The position numbers and the translations under genes were made by a program. The notes under the pieces were generated by a model. It was not told the origin of the DNA, searched no databases, and saw only the letters and a program-made list of their open reading frames with translations. A stretch of 64,000 bases of DNA from Diplosphaera chodatii. Lineage: Eukaryota; Chlorophyta; Trebouxiophyceae; Prasiolales; Stichococcaceae. Location of the stretch: the NCBI GenBank assembly GCA_032358165.1, contig JAALGY010000023.1, positions 2,790,001 through 2,854,000 of the forward strand, given 5' to 3'. Within the stretch, counting starts at the first letter, position 1. Every line of letters begins with the position of its first letter. Positions 1-11,401 of this stretch are shown piece after piece.

Positions 1-1413
1 TGCTGACGGCATTGGCCCATGCGATGAGGCTCGCGCTCCAACGCACGCACTGGATGGCGCCCTCCCCCGTGTGCAGCACCGTGTCCTTGATGCCCAGCCA
101 GCCCTGCAGCGGGCGAGCGCACAGCATGCCGATCCGAGCCAAATGTGATCTTGCCGTGCTTCTGAGTCGCACTCCCTCGAGCAGCGTGCCTGTTTCGCCA
201 ACAACGACGCGAACAACAACGAGGCGAAACAAGAGAACCAGCGCTCACCCTGGAGTGCAGCACCAGCTCCCCAGAGTCGCCGCCCGTCACAAACTCGCGG
301 GTCTTGCGCTGCCCGTAGCGCGGGTCCAGAGCGATGGCGCGCACAGGGTACCGGTGCTTGAACGCCGTGGTCTCCTCGCTGTACATGCCGGACACCTACA
401 TGGCCAATGCGTAGCACATCACCATGAGCACATACTGAACCACTGCATCACATGTGCAGGTGTTCGGACACAGATTGTGTACAGCGTCAGGTCCATCCCC
501 CGCACCAGGACAGTGCCATCGTCTGCACAGGTGGCCAGGTGGTCTGCTCTGTCGTCAAAGCACATGCCGTGGATCGCCGCCTTGTGCGCTGCGATCTGCT
601 GCACCTGCGCATCGGGACATAACGGCAGGTCGACAGACATCGACATTCGCCAGGAGTGATCAGCCGTGGGCAGCACAGCAAAACCCTGTGCTTCCTGTGC
701 ATCCACTGCCCATACAGGACCGTAAGTATGCCCAGTCCTTCACCTGGTTGCCCTCATAGTCCAGAAGGTGCACCGTCCCTGATGATGTGCCTAGCGCAAG
801 CACCTGCAGCGCGCCATGCTGGATCCTCAGGTCGCTCGACGCCTTCATGCACATTGGATAGCAGATGCCGGATGTGCAGTCAGCCCCAGCCGGGCCCAGC
901 TTTCGGTAGGAGCTGCCAGCGGCTGTGCAGCACTGGTGCAGCCACCTTGTCTGAGATGGCGAGGCAGGCCGCGCTGGCGGTTGCCAGCAGCGTGGTCAGG
1001 TCGCAGCCCAGGCGCTGATACTTGAGCCTGGGCTCTTCCTCGGCTGCACTGTCGTCAGGTGCTGGTGCTGCCGTTGGCGGGGCGCCTGATGCGCCATAGC
1101 TGCCATGTCGCTGGTGTGATGCCATTGCCGCGTTGGCATCCGACCTCAGGGCAGAGCCGGCTGCTGGTTCCTGCTTGGGAAAACCCGCCGCCCCGCTGGA
1201 CTGGCCGCTGCTGACACGGTGCTCCGACCCCAGCTGCAATGCACGGGTTTGCGCATCTGGGGCTGCGTCCGCAGGTGCTGCAGGCCACTGGCCATCATTC
1301 TCGTCCTTCGCGGGCGACGGATCATCAGCGGGTTTCGTTTCCCCGCTGTCCGAGTGTGGAGCTGCGCCCTGCTCGTCAGGCCGCGCTGCATCCGGATCCG
1401 CAGGAGACTCCAT
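1..1413 (-). CDS. VPS41: VPS41, HOPS complex subunit (5' part only)
   Basis: The N-terminal beta-propeller of VPS41, the HOPS subunit that tethers late endosomes and vacuoles before fusion. The ATG at 1413 opens a Pro/Ala/Asp-rich tail of about 115 residues. It is followed by PRLKYQRLG, the conserved start of the propeller, in the first exon (to about 935). The next exons carry a blade ending LLDYEGNQVKDW (about 735-860), then HGMCFDDRADHLATCADDG (about 510-590). After that come FKHRYPVRAIALDPRYG (about 240-365) and DTVLHTGEGAIQCVRWSAS (about 1-110). Order and wording match plant and animal VPS41. The rest of the propeller, the clathrin-like repeats and the RING end lie left of the window. 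The long low-complexity N-terminal tail is unusual. The GTG-started extension to 1428 is not needed. Family call is firm; exon limits are approximate. Confidence 0.9.
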
Positions 1414-2527
1414 GCCGCACGGCTGCACCAGTGCGGCGCCAAATGCAGTGCACGTTTCAGACCGGGCCCGGCTACATCACGATCCGCTGAGATCTCTTTA
1501 CAGTGCTGATGGGAGTCTGCATCTTGTGAGAGGATCAGCAACATCCTTCGCATGCATGCCTAGCAAACGACTCCAGCATGTCCATCCGTGCTGCAATGAT
1601 GCCAGTGCAGCGCTGCCTTGGGGCAAACGGGCTAGAAGCATGCAGCTGACGAGAAAACAACCACAGCAGAGGGCCGCTTTCATGTGGCTGGAACCAATCG
1701 TGCACCTGTGAGCACCTCGATCAATGTCACTATTGTCTACATCGGCGGTGGGCCTTGCAAAATCGGCGGGACCAACATCTGCATCCATGCTGCTATTGCT
1801 GCAGCGATGAGCAATCCGTGGAACCATGAGACTCACAGGCAACCTACTCAAACAGCCTGCCGGCGCACTCTGCAGATATAGCCGTTGCATATGCAAGAAA
1901 GTGCACACTTCCTGCACCCACTTCGTAGAGACGGGCGTTCACATACAGTTGAGCACAATTGTGGCTATGCAAGGAAGCCCACAAACTCGACCATGTGTGT
2001 TGCACCCACCAGAACCCCACTCTCAAGTGTTTTCAGCACAACCTTCAGCCGGAAGCATGCGCCTCTGAGCAACTTCAACTGTATTGTCCAGCTTGCCATA
2101 ACAGCGACGGGAATGGCGGAAAGGAAGTAGTCCACTAAGTGTGCCCTCCAACTCAATCCGCGCATCTACGCGATGTCCTGTTATGAGCATCTCAGACCAA
2201 AGGGAACACGTTGGACTAAAATGCCGTCGTCACAACATTTCCGGCAGGGTAGCAGTGGCAAATGTATATCACAGAGTCCACATTCGCATACCTACATCCA
2301 CATGATTCCCTGTGTTACGTTCAACACAGCAGCAGAGGTTGAATGCTGAAGTAAACTGCACACTTGTGAGTGTCAGCCAATGACTAGGCAGCAGCAATTA
2401 GGCTGGAAGGCACTCACAGAGTGGGACATTTCGTTGCTCCGCAGCCGATGCTCGTTGTGCTGGCCCACACCATCTGGCTGCATCGAGCACACACGGCGGT
2501 GACAGAGCCGGCACAAGTCTTGCAAGA
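1414..2527. other. Spacer upstream of VPS41, no gene recognised
   Basis: About 1.1 kb with frequent stops in all frames and only short ORFs of unnatural composition. It must contain the 5' leader and promoter of the minus-strand VPS41 gene. I see no TATA box or other element I can defend. Confidence 0.5.
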
Positions 2528-3400
2528 ATGTCATCCACTGCGAACACCAACGTGCGAACCTACGTGAACGCTGCAGTTATGGCGTTAAAGCCCGACTTCG
2601 CGAAGTTGTACGACTTGATCTGCAGGTGCGAAGGGCCGGCGGGCGGTTGCCGGCAATGGCTACCTGCCACAGCCAAACTGCACAATGCACGCAACGATGC
2701 TATGCACACGCAACGTGTGGCGCACCCCCGGATACGCGCCGTAGATGCTCATGGCCCAGCTGGCAGCAATCGCATCAAACTGCTGATCCTTCAAATAGTA
2801 TAGTACCCACTCCCCACATACTCACCCACCCCTTTGGTACCGCCATAAGCAAACTGATACCTGCATCCAAGTCCACAGACAGACATCACGAGAAGCATTT
2901 GCATCCATCCACTCATCCTTGAAAGATCTGAGTCATGGTGACTGAAGTGCAAGCAGGGCGCCTACTGGCTAACTCGATGGAAAACGCCTGTGCTCTTGCG
3001 GCGCTTGTGGCGTTCCACTTCAGCGCGGGTGTGAACTGGTGGCGCGAGCGGTACGAGTTCTGTAGGTATGGCAGCAGCACGAATGTCGCGTTGTTGGTAA
3101 CTTGGCCGCCGTGACGGGCGGCGGCGCAGGAGCCTACGGCATGACATGCGGGGCCATTAGCTAGTGAATGCTGGGGAGCGCAGCACTAATCAGCAATGGG
3201 CATGCACCAAACAAACCCCGCAAAGTAGCGCATGAAGACTTCTGACGGATTTCCCTGTGACCTCACCGACCAGGGGCCGCTGCTGGGTTTCTCAATTGGT
3301 GAAGCTACTGCTGCCAAAGTGCGCCGGGCAGCAGTGTCGATCTGTGGAGCGGCGGTCCACGTGGCTGAGTCAAGCAGTCTGCAGCTCCTTTGACCTGACG
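2528..3400 (+). CDS. Coding-like islands, possible unrecognised gene or 5' exons
   Basis: Three plus-strand islands have protein-like composition. The first is an ATG at 2528 followed by ALKPDFAKLYDLI, with a good donor after 2625 (CTGCAG/GTGCGA). The second lies at about 2959-3075 and reads ANSMENACALAALVAFHFS then VNWWRERYEFC, with a possible donor TTCTGTAG/GTATGG. The third is at about 3270-3393, GFSIGEATAAKVRRAAVS, ending in TGA. I could not join them: the phase-2 donor of the first island gives an early stop with every nearby acceptor I tried. They could be exons of a separate gene, a decayed gene, or 5' exons of the 4177-4998 gene. I recognise no family. Confidence 0.25.
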
Positions 3401-4176
3401 GAAGGCCTGGCGACATGCATTGCGTCTAAATGGGGGGCATCTGCGTGGCCTCTGTAGTGTTGGCATGGGGCAGCGAAATACTGTTGCCAGCTGGATCATG
3501 GGCCTGCTTCCCAGCAGAGCGCCTGCCTCCATCCAGCTGAGAGGCCTGAAACGAGGTGTGCCTCCGAGTAGAACTACCAGGAACGATAGATCTGTGACGC
3601 AGCCGAGCTGCGCAGCGGATCACAGCGCGTGAGCGTCGCCCGCACTCGCTTGTCCAGCTTGGCTGAAAGCACTACACCACTACAGAATGTGGGCGTGGTT
3701 GGCATTGCGGCACAGCGCGACGACGTTCCAAGTTGCTGCTGCATTGAGAGCAATCACAGCAGGTTAGCAGCACTTCTAGCCAGTCCTGGACAGCCACCGT
3801 GGTTGTTCACACGGCGGACAGCAGTCAAGTGATGCGTGGGCCGCCAAGCCCCAGCCTCATACTTCGCCACGGGGCCCGGCATTGCACCAGGTCGCCTTTC
3901 AAACACCGATCCAAGACGTACAGAGAGGGTTAAAAAGGCGCAACCCTGCCCCTTGTCGCCCAGCTCGCTGCCAGTGATCGGCTGTACCTGCGCTGTACTG
4001 CAGGTACATAGGTTTAAGATGCGAATCAGTACTTGTTGATGGACTCCGGCTCCCCTTTATGGATCTTCCGGTGATTTTGCAAAAGATCCTCCACTTCTCT
4101 TCCGGAAGGCCTGGTGCGCAGAAAACCGGCTGCAACATCGACGTAGCAAACACAGCACCCTCAAAAGCCTTGCAAA
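3401..4176. other. Spacer, nothing recognised
   Basis: Only short ORFs on both strands. A short plus-strand piece near 3960-4002 (LAASDRLYLRCTAG, bounded by AG and GT) could be a small exon, but nothing supports it. Probably the 5' leader and promoter of the 4177 gene. Confidence 0.4.
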
Positions 4177-4998
4177 ATGTCGTGTGCCGGCGTAGGGGTG
4201 GTGCAGGGGGCTTCACTGTTAACACGTAAGACACGACCCAGCAGATGCTCGAGAGCACGTAGCAGACGCTGCCCGCCGCTGGCCTGCCTGCAGCACCACA
4301 GCGGCGAGGCATCTGAGCCAGACCGGCCGGTGTTTGAAAGCACGCCGCCAACAGGGGAGGTCTCGCTGTTTGAGGCCAGGTGAGTGTGGGCGCTGGCAGT
4401 TTCCCAGCAGTGCAACCCGCCTAACGTGTTCCGGCTGTCAAATGTGGCAACTTCCAGGCTGCTTTCCTGTGACTCGGAGGTGCTGACGTGTGGTGGTTCC
4501 ATGCATTTGCACTGCATATCCTAGGCCACCCGCCTGCCTGCTGCGCATTCAGTACGCATCCTCGCAATGATGCAGGGACGCCATCGAGGCGTGTGAGGGG
4601 CTGGGCGGAGCAGAAGGCGATGCCTGCTTCCTGACGTTCGGCCTGGACTGCCAGCAGACCCGGCGGTGGTTCTCAACCGTCGCCAGCCTGGAGTCAGCGC
4701 TGGCGCTGCCAGGTGGGGATCATCTATGTGATGGGCCGTGCCTGGCTGCGGTGCCGCAGAAGGTGCTGATGCTATGGTCGGGTCCCGGGGGTGTCGATAG
4801 CTCCAGGGTGCTACGCTGCAGGTGCTCATGCGCCTTCTGCCTGCTTGGTGTGCAGATGAGGACGAGGACGATGATGATACGCATGATGCAAAGGCGGACC
4901 CGTGGAACCTGCCACAACCGCTGAACGAGATCTTTGCCTTGTGGTCGGACACGGCTGACGAGCTGAAGCGGATGCACGACTCCAGCGCGCATCAGTGA
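4177..4998 (+). CDS. Small acidic protein of unknown function, possible plastid targeting
   Basis: Three exons join in phase: 4177-4379, 4576-4712 and 4856-4998. Together they give 483 nt, 160 residues plus TGA. The donor at 4379/4380 reads CCAG/GTGAGT, and both acceptors are CAG. Residues 1-50 are rich in Ser, Arg and Ala with no acidic residues, like a plastid transit peptide. The middle contains GEVSLFEARDAIEACEGLGG and LDCQQTRRWFSTVASLE. Next is an acidic run, DEDEDDDD, then DPWNLPQPLNEIFALWSD and a charged tail ending SSAHQ. I do not recognise a family or catalytic motif. The start is the first ATG in frame; further 5' exons (see the islands at 2528-3400) are possible. It is convergent with the steroid reductase gene downstream. 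Confidence 0.6.
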
Positions 4999-5489
4999 TT
5001 GGTAATGTTCAGGCGAGCGTGCTGGCGAAAACTGCTGCAGTGGTCGTTGCCTGTGTCTGGGTCCAGCTCAGCAGGCGTGTTGTACAACTGATATCGGCAT
5101 CGGTCCCAAGGCATGTGCTGGCACGGGGCCACACATGTGAATGGCCGCTGTCGTACAACTAGTCAGTCGGTTTTGCACCATGTTCCGCAGCCCTGCGAGC
5201 ACCTCTGTGTGGGTGCCGCAATGGCAAGGCTGTTGTTGTGCTCTGTATCAGCACTTAGGAGCGTGCGAGGGAGCATCGCGGGATGCTACTGTACCCTGAC
5301 GATTGGTTTAGTGCTCATGTTTTGGGCGGCCCTGTCGTGAGTGCCAACATCAGTTGGCAAGATAACATCTTGAGCTGTGTACTTGACGATTGAATAGTAT
5401 GGTTTGCGCAGCTAACAAGCAGGTGCAACTAAGGCACAGCTTGTGCATGTAATAACAGGGAAAGCCCGAGGCACAGTAATTTGCAAACA
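4999..5489. other. Convergent spacer between the 4177 gene and DET2
   Basis: It holds the 3' ends of two convergent genes. A plus-strand TGTAA lies at 5448-5452, about 450 bases past the upstream stop, so it is a weak polyadenylation candidate. No coding region seen. Confidence 0.4.
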
Positions 5490-6671
5490 TCACAGTACGA
5501 AGGGGATGACTGCCTTCCTATGCTGCGGGTAGTCACTACCAAATCGCTTCCTGTAGTCTTTGTGATGGTGCCAGGCTCTTGGGCCTGTGTTGCATGCTGT
5601 GAAGACTGCAAAGGCTGCTGCTGGCAGCTGCCCTGCTGCCAGTGCCCAACCACACCACTCGAAGATCTCCCCAAAGTAGTTTGCGCCTGAGATGACCTCA
5701 AACATACCACCCCGAGGTATTGAGTAGCCTGCGGACCCAGGCGGAGCATAAGTCACGACTCTTGACAACACTGTGCACAGTATTGCAGATTCAGTTGCGG
5801 CACCCTTGATGCTGCAGCACAGATTCTCGCACCACTGGACCCAGGCTTCCGCAGGCTGCGCAGAGTTGCATCAGCGTGCAGATTGATTCCCCATCCTACC
5901 GCCCAGGCAGCGCACCCAACAAGAAACCGGACATCAGCAAGGCTGCCGCTGTTTGCAGCTGGTTCGCGCAGCAGCCACCAGCCCTGCAGCAAGACGTATG
6001 TGGGATCTGCATGCTCTGAGGATGCAGTCGTGCTGTCGCAGTAGTGGAAACTACCGCCAGTGTGGCTCAGTTGTTATTGGACAGGCCGACCACCTGGAGC
6101 AAGCCATTGTAGATACAGAATGCTGAAGCCAAGAGGCAGATCACAGCCGGTGTGGGCCTGCCACTGCGTATTCGGAAAGGGAACACAAGGCTCCTGTTGC
6201 AGGCAGGTGGTCGTCAGCATGTGACAGCTGTCACATGCACGAAGTTCAAGAGGGCAGCTGGTGGCGCCGGGCATGCATAATTAGCCAACCTGTAAACATA
6301 ATGTAAACAAAACAGGCCCAGCAGCACTGCCTTTTGAGCTGATAAGCAGATTTGCAACGTCACTCTGCTACTGCTCAGCAGCAGCCATACCGGCATCAGC
6401 AGACTCCAAACCTCCTGCACCTGAGATACAAGCGCAACATGTTCAGCCTGTAGATGATGTGCACAACGTCATTGACCAACACACGCAGTAGCAACTCCAC
6501 ATCACTATCCGAGCTCACTATCCAGGCCGTCCTGGCGCCCAGCATCGGCCCCCACCCCTGCCGTGAGTAGCGGCCATACGGTGCTCCTGTTCCGGTGGCC
6601 AGCCGCACAAAAGCAGCTAAACCGCAGGCGATCATGCCCCAGCTGGCCCAGCTGACAAGCTCATTTTGCAT
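5490..6671 (-). CDS. DET2: DET2/SRD5A-type 3-oxo-5-alpha-steroid 4-dehydrogenase
   Basis: NADPH-dependent steroid 5-alpha-reductase, an ER membrane enzyme that reduces the delta-4 double bond of 3-oxo steroids (DET2 in the plant brassinosteroid pathway). Five exons join in phase on the minus strand: 6671-6519, 6420-6290, 6193-6094, 5983-5833 and 5728-5490. They give 774 nt, 257 residues, the normal family length. Landmarks in order are GPMLGARTAWIVQEVWSLL, LFCLHYVYRSLVFPFRIR, AFCIYNGLLQ, VRFLVGCAAWAVGWGINLHA, LRKPGSSGYSIPRGGMFEV, SGANYFGEIFEW and GPRAWHHHKDYRKRF. The last block is the conserved C-terminal region of the family. Several hydrophobic stretches fit a multi-pass membrane enzyme. 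The ATG at 6671 begins MQNELVSWASWG. Substrate in this alga is inferred to be a sterol intermediate; the sequence does not decide it. Confidence 0.95.
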
Positions 6672-7130
6672 TGTTTGTCACGGTCCGATATGTCAGTGTG
6701 TTGGCACCATCCGTTGTGCTCCGTCTGCAGGCCATCAATACCGCTGCACATGTATCAACATGCTGCGAGGCCGATAGGTCCGGCAGCATAAGCCGTCTGT
6801 GTCCTGGCTAGGGGCTAACTCAACAATGAGTCATGACCTGCCTTGCTGCAACGGAGTGTGATGGTTGCATGCGCACATGCAAGTGGCGTGATGCCACATG
6901 ATGCCGCATGCATGGTACATCCAGCATGCAGGTGTACTGCTGCATTTCTGCATTCCTGCGATTCCCGCATCAATCTGCATTGCCCAATGGTAACTGCACT
7001 GGTTACATCATACAGCCTTGAGGCAGTACAAGCACGATCTTGCGCAGTGAATTACTGCCGGTGCGCCGGTGCGCCAGCGTAGTGTGTCATTCCGGGACAA
7101 CTAATTACTTTTCCCAGCGGATCCGTGAGC
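6672..7130. promoter_or_regulatory. Divergent promoter region, DET2 and SET-domain gene
   Basis: A 459-base spacer between two divergent start codons, so it must serve both genes. The segment 6840-6990 is dense in GCATGC/TGCATG words (for example atgcgcacatgcaag and gcatgcatgg). No TATA box or transcription start can be assigned. Confidence 0.45.
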
Positions 7131-10100
7131 ATGGTCGAACCAGTGAATGGTGACAATCTGGCAGACGCAGCGTCCTCCTTGAGCCTGAACAGTACGACTA
7201 CAGGTGCTTTACATACCAGCATGCGTCATGCATGTACAGCAGCATGGTTGTGCATCGCATAGGAGAGACCCGGGACAGCATTCACGCTGAACAAGGATTC
7301 ATCTGACAGACCAACTGTGGCATGTGGATCTGCAGGGGTTCCAGGAGGGGATGCTACTCCCGATGCGGCTGCCGGTGCAACGGCTGGCACAGCGGAGCAG
7401 CCCAAGGCGGCAAAGAAGACCAAGAAGAAGAAAGCAAGTCTTGCCTTGTCCACCAGTTCCACTGAGCACACTGTGACTTGCTCAGACGCAAAGCACTCTG
7501 CCTGCACCTTGTCCCATGTGAACATGCAGCAGGATTGCGGTGTCACACTCCAAGTGCACATGGTAGCCACCCTGCCTGCAGGCCAAGAGAGAATTTGTGC
7601 CACTGCCGGCGGTGGAGGCGCTCCTGGCGGGCGGTGCAGTGCCCTGGAGCCTGGCCTTCTCTCAGCGCCTGGGGCGCCATGTGATCGCCACCCGCGACAT
7701 CCAGCCCGGTGCCCAAGTCATCTGTCCTCTTTCATGTCCCATGTTTCCAGTCATTGGCCTGCAGACTGAAGCACCTCAACACGCGGCAGATCGATGGCAT
7801 GTTCACCATTGCACAGCCCAATCCACAAAAAGGATAGTTTGCTTGCATGTGGCATCTGATGATACACTGATGAAGTCAGGCTCATTACGTATGGTTGCGT
7901 GCAGGTGAGCTGGTGCTGCGAGAGCGTGCAGTAGCAGCGCTGCCGCGCGACAAGTTTGCCGCTCGCCTGTGCCACAGTTGCTTCGAAGAGCTAAAGGGTA
8001 CGCACTGCTCGCCGTCAAGTGTGGTGGTGTATCGACCCAGTATGAATGTTATACTGCGACCTACTGCAGCACCTAATTTACAGTGGCTGTCAACGTTCCA
8101 CATGTCACCAGTTTGAAACCGTCCGCACCAGCGTCACACTGTGCTGCAGGCGCTGCTGCCACGGACGCAGCCGTGCGCTACTGCAGTGAGGCATGCGCTG
8201 CGGCAGGGGCCACTCTGGACGCCCGCGTGGATCCAGTGCTGCCAGCATTGCAGGTGCAGATTGGATCCTGGAACAAGGGGCTTGAACCCCGTAAATCATG
8301 CATTGCACCACATCGAGTTGCCATTCACTGTGCAGGCAATTGCTGCCGGCACCGACTGCGACGCTGGGCTGCTGCACATGGTGCTGGCCCTGGACGCGGT
8401 GCGCAGCCTGGCGACAACAAGCAGCGACCAGCAGGCAGCTGCTTCAGCCGCCGACATCCATGCCGAATGCGGCACGGCAGCAGGCAGCAGCGCAGCCACT
8501 GAAAACGGTGCTGCGGCTGGAGGCGCAGGCAGCGACACGGCGGCGGACGCGGCTGACGTGGGCGGCGGCGGCCAACTGGAAGCACCGGCAGATGCCGATG
8601 GCAGGATGCCGCTGCTGTGCTGCGGCGCTGCGGATGTGGATGCACTGCAGACGCACTGGGAGCGGACGCCGCAGTCGTGGCGTGACAGCGTGGCTGCGGG
8701 CTGCAGGTGTCAGTCTCTCGAGAACTTGTTCCGAAGAGACATCATGCACAGGCGCTAAGGACAGACAGTGGCACATGCTGCGTGGCAGATCGCAGTCTTG
8801 TTGGGCAATGATCTTACATGTTGCGAGGAGATGTCACATGGGGTTGCTTTCAGAGGGCCTGACAGTTATCTGTCAGTACATGCAGCAAGCTGCATGCGGC
8901 AATACAGCACAGCGGAGCCTTCGAGCCTGGATCCGTGGAGCAGCTGCAGAGATTTGCGGCAGCTGTGAACAGCAATGCACATGGTGGGCCTCATTGTAGC
9001 AGACGCAATTTACCCTACACCCGTCAGCAGAATGCTATCAGGGCAAATGTGTCCATGTTCCCTTGCCTTTGCAGCTGCTGAACCCATCTGTCGGCCGAGG
9101 TTGCAGGTGTGGGCGCATCAGCCGGGGGCAATGTGGACCAGGGTTTTGGCATGTTCCCAGGGCTCAGCATGCTGAACCACTCCTGCGCACCCAGCTGCTG
9201 CTACGTGTCCAAAGGTGGGCATCTTGGCTGCACCAGTGTTGCTTGTGGCACAGTGTTGTTTGCAACTGAGGTTTGTGCGTGATGGCACACGTCATTGGCT
9301 GCGGTTGCAACGGATGGCGATGTTGCAACTGACGTCGGGTCGTGCTTGAGGATGATCTTCATTGACACCGCAGGGGATGTGATGGAGGTACGTGCAGTGG
9401 AGCACATCAGAAAGGGCCAGGAGCTGTCCGTGCAGGTGCGGCTGTGGCACGCCAAGGCGAGGGTGCAGCACACATCACCCCCATGCTGCCCGCTGCGTCA
9501 TGGCACGCACCCGCCGGCTGCGTGCAACTGACATACTGGTGTGCACTGCGCGCAGTACATCAATCTGCTGGAGCCGAGGCGGGTGCGGGCCGCACAGCTG
9601 GCCGACAGCAAGTACTTCACCTGCAGCTGTGCGCGGTGCTCGGCGCCGCTCGCCACTTCCACAGACCGCTTCTTGGAGGTGCGAGACTGTTCACTGATGT
9701 TTATGCTCAAGCTATGTCGGCATACATCGCAGCATGCTCTCTGTTGCAGGCTATGCGCGTGCTGAGTCTGCGCACAGGGTGTCGCCCTGAGGTTACGGCT
9801 TTTAATCGTTGGTGTTGTGGCTGCCAACAGCATGAAGACTGGAGCAGTGTCTGCTGCTCTTGGGTGTACGGTGGTACGTCGACCAACCAGAAATGATCTT
9901 GCGCATCCGCTGAGCAGGACTTTATGCCCCTTCTGCAGGGTGTACAGTGCTGCAGGACCGATTGCCCCGGGGTGCTGCTGGTGCCGGCGGCAGCCGACGG
10001 CAGCAACAGCAGCAACGAGGCAGCTGCATCAGAGTGGACTTGCTGCGTGTGTGGCGCACAGCAGGCGCGCTCGGGTGGCACGGGAGCTTGGACAGCGCAC

Positions 10101-11401
10101 AAGCGCAGCTTGCAGCACCTGGCAGCTTATTGGGTGACGAGCTTCGGGATGCAGTGGTGCACAGCAACGACCTGAGGTGCTTGCACGCCACATGGGACGC
10201 AGGCGGAGCTCACTGTGGACAGCCGCGGCTGCCAGGACGTGGTGAACCGGGCGGGCCAGGCGTGGCAGCTGGGCATGATGCTCATGCAGGCCGGCGTGAG
10301 TCGGCTTTAGCCATTCTCCGGATTGCACAGCGCTGATTGCGCACGTTGAGTGTGTGCTGCACGAGTTGCCGTCGTGCACATACCGGCCAGTTGGGGCTCC
10401 TCTTCAATGCTCACATGTGCGGTGGGCGTTGGGGAGATGACACCCAGCACTCCAGCGACTGCCCCACCAACTTGCTGCTTGGGCCGGCTGCAATGAACAA
10501 GCGCACGGCACAAATCGGCATTTCAGAGCCTATGATGGCATCCACCATATCTAGAGTGTGCTGTGTTGTGCTTCAGCACCTCGGGCGTTGGCACCTGAAG
10601 CTTGCTGGTGTTGCCGCCACAGAAATGGCGCGAGGCGACGGTGCAGTTTGAGGGCGTGCTGGGCGGCTGCGGGGGCGCCGGGCAGCCGCACGCGCTGCAC
10701 GTGCACAGCATCGACTGCCGCACACCGCTCCTGAACTGCTGCAACGCCGCCGGCGACACGAAGGGCGCCCTGTCGCACCTCACCGTCATGATCGACGCGA
10801 TGCGCGCGATCCTGGGTGCGCTGCGGGCTGGAGATTGCCGTCCGGGTCTGAACCTTTCCGTCGCCTGCTCCAGCATGCTTGCTCAAGACGTGCCGGCATG
10901 CAGTGTGCTGGCACGAAGAACAGGCCAGCGCTGCTGCTCAACGCCACGGTGAAGCAGTACGCAAATGAGATCTGCTGCGAGGGCTGTGCCGGAACGTCAC
11001 CTTGGCCTTTTGCCACAGGGCCGGCGCCGCGCCCCGAGCTGTGCACCTTCCTGACGGTGCAGCACAAGCTGCTGCTGAAGCGCGCGGCCGAGTGCCCCGC
11101 CGCCCTACGCAGGCGCATGAAGCAGCAGGCAGCCGAGGTGGGGTTCCAGCCTCCACCTGGCCACCCGGGCTGCGGCCTGCCATGCCTGTGCAAGCGCACA
11201 AGCTAGCATGCTGCTGTGATGTCGGTGCAGGGCAGGCTTACTGGCATGCTGCACGCATGGTGTGTCTGTGGTGTGGACACCGGACAATGAGCATGTAGAA
11301 AGCCGAAACTAAGCTCATCTCCCGTGCATGTGCAGGTGGGCGCGGAGGCTGCTGCTGCTCGGCAGGTCTGCTTCGGCACACCAGATGCAGCTGCTCAATG
11401 A
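7131..11401 (+). CDS. SMYD-type SET-domain protein lysine methyltransferase
   Basis: SET/MYND protein of the SMYD class; known members methylate histones and other proteins using SAM. The ATG at 7131 starts MVEPVNGDNLADAASS. A Lys-rich exon (AAKKTKKKK) follows, then the SET start LGRHVIATRDIQPG (about 7670). A MYND-like cysteine set follows, CHSCFEEL and RYCSEAC (7965-8200), and a low-complexity Ala/Gly insert (about 8420-8590). Next comes the SET core GLSMLNHSCAPSCCYVS (about 9155-9215) with the NHSC substrate/SAM-site motif. The cysteine post-SET region reads YFTCSCARC (about 9615). A Zn-ribbon-like pair (CRTDC, CCVC) and a TPR-like C-terminal region follow (10210-11140). The last exon (11335-11401) ends DAAAQ then TGA. 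At least ten exons; several junctions in the first 600 bases are not resolved. Convergent with phytoene synthase. Confidence 0.85.

Noticed and set aside
2528..3400. GAF-type methionine-R-sulfoxide reductase
   Set aside because: ANSMENACALAAL and VNWW recall that family, but the LGPFQG and CGTAA hallmarks are missing and the exons do not join.
8298..8999. 233-residue plus-strand ORF
   Set aside because: It is a shifted-frame shadow of the SET-domain gene. The neighbouring frame (AGLLHMVLALDAVRSLA) fits the gene.
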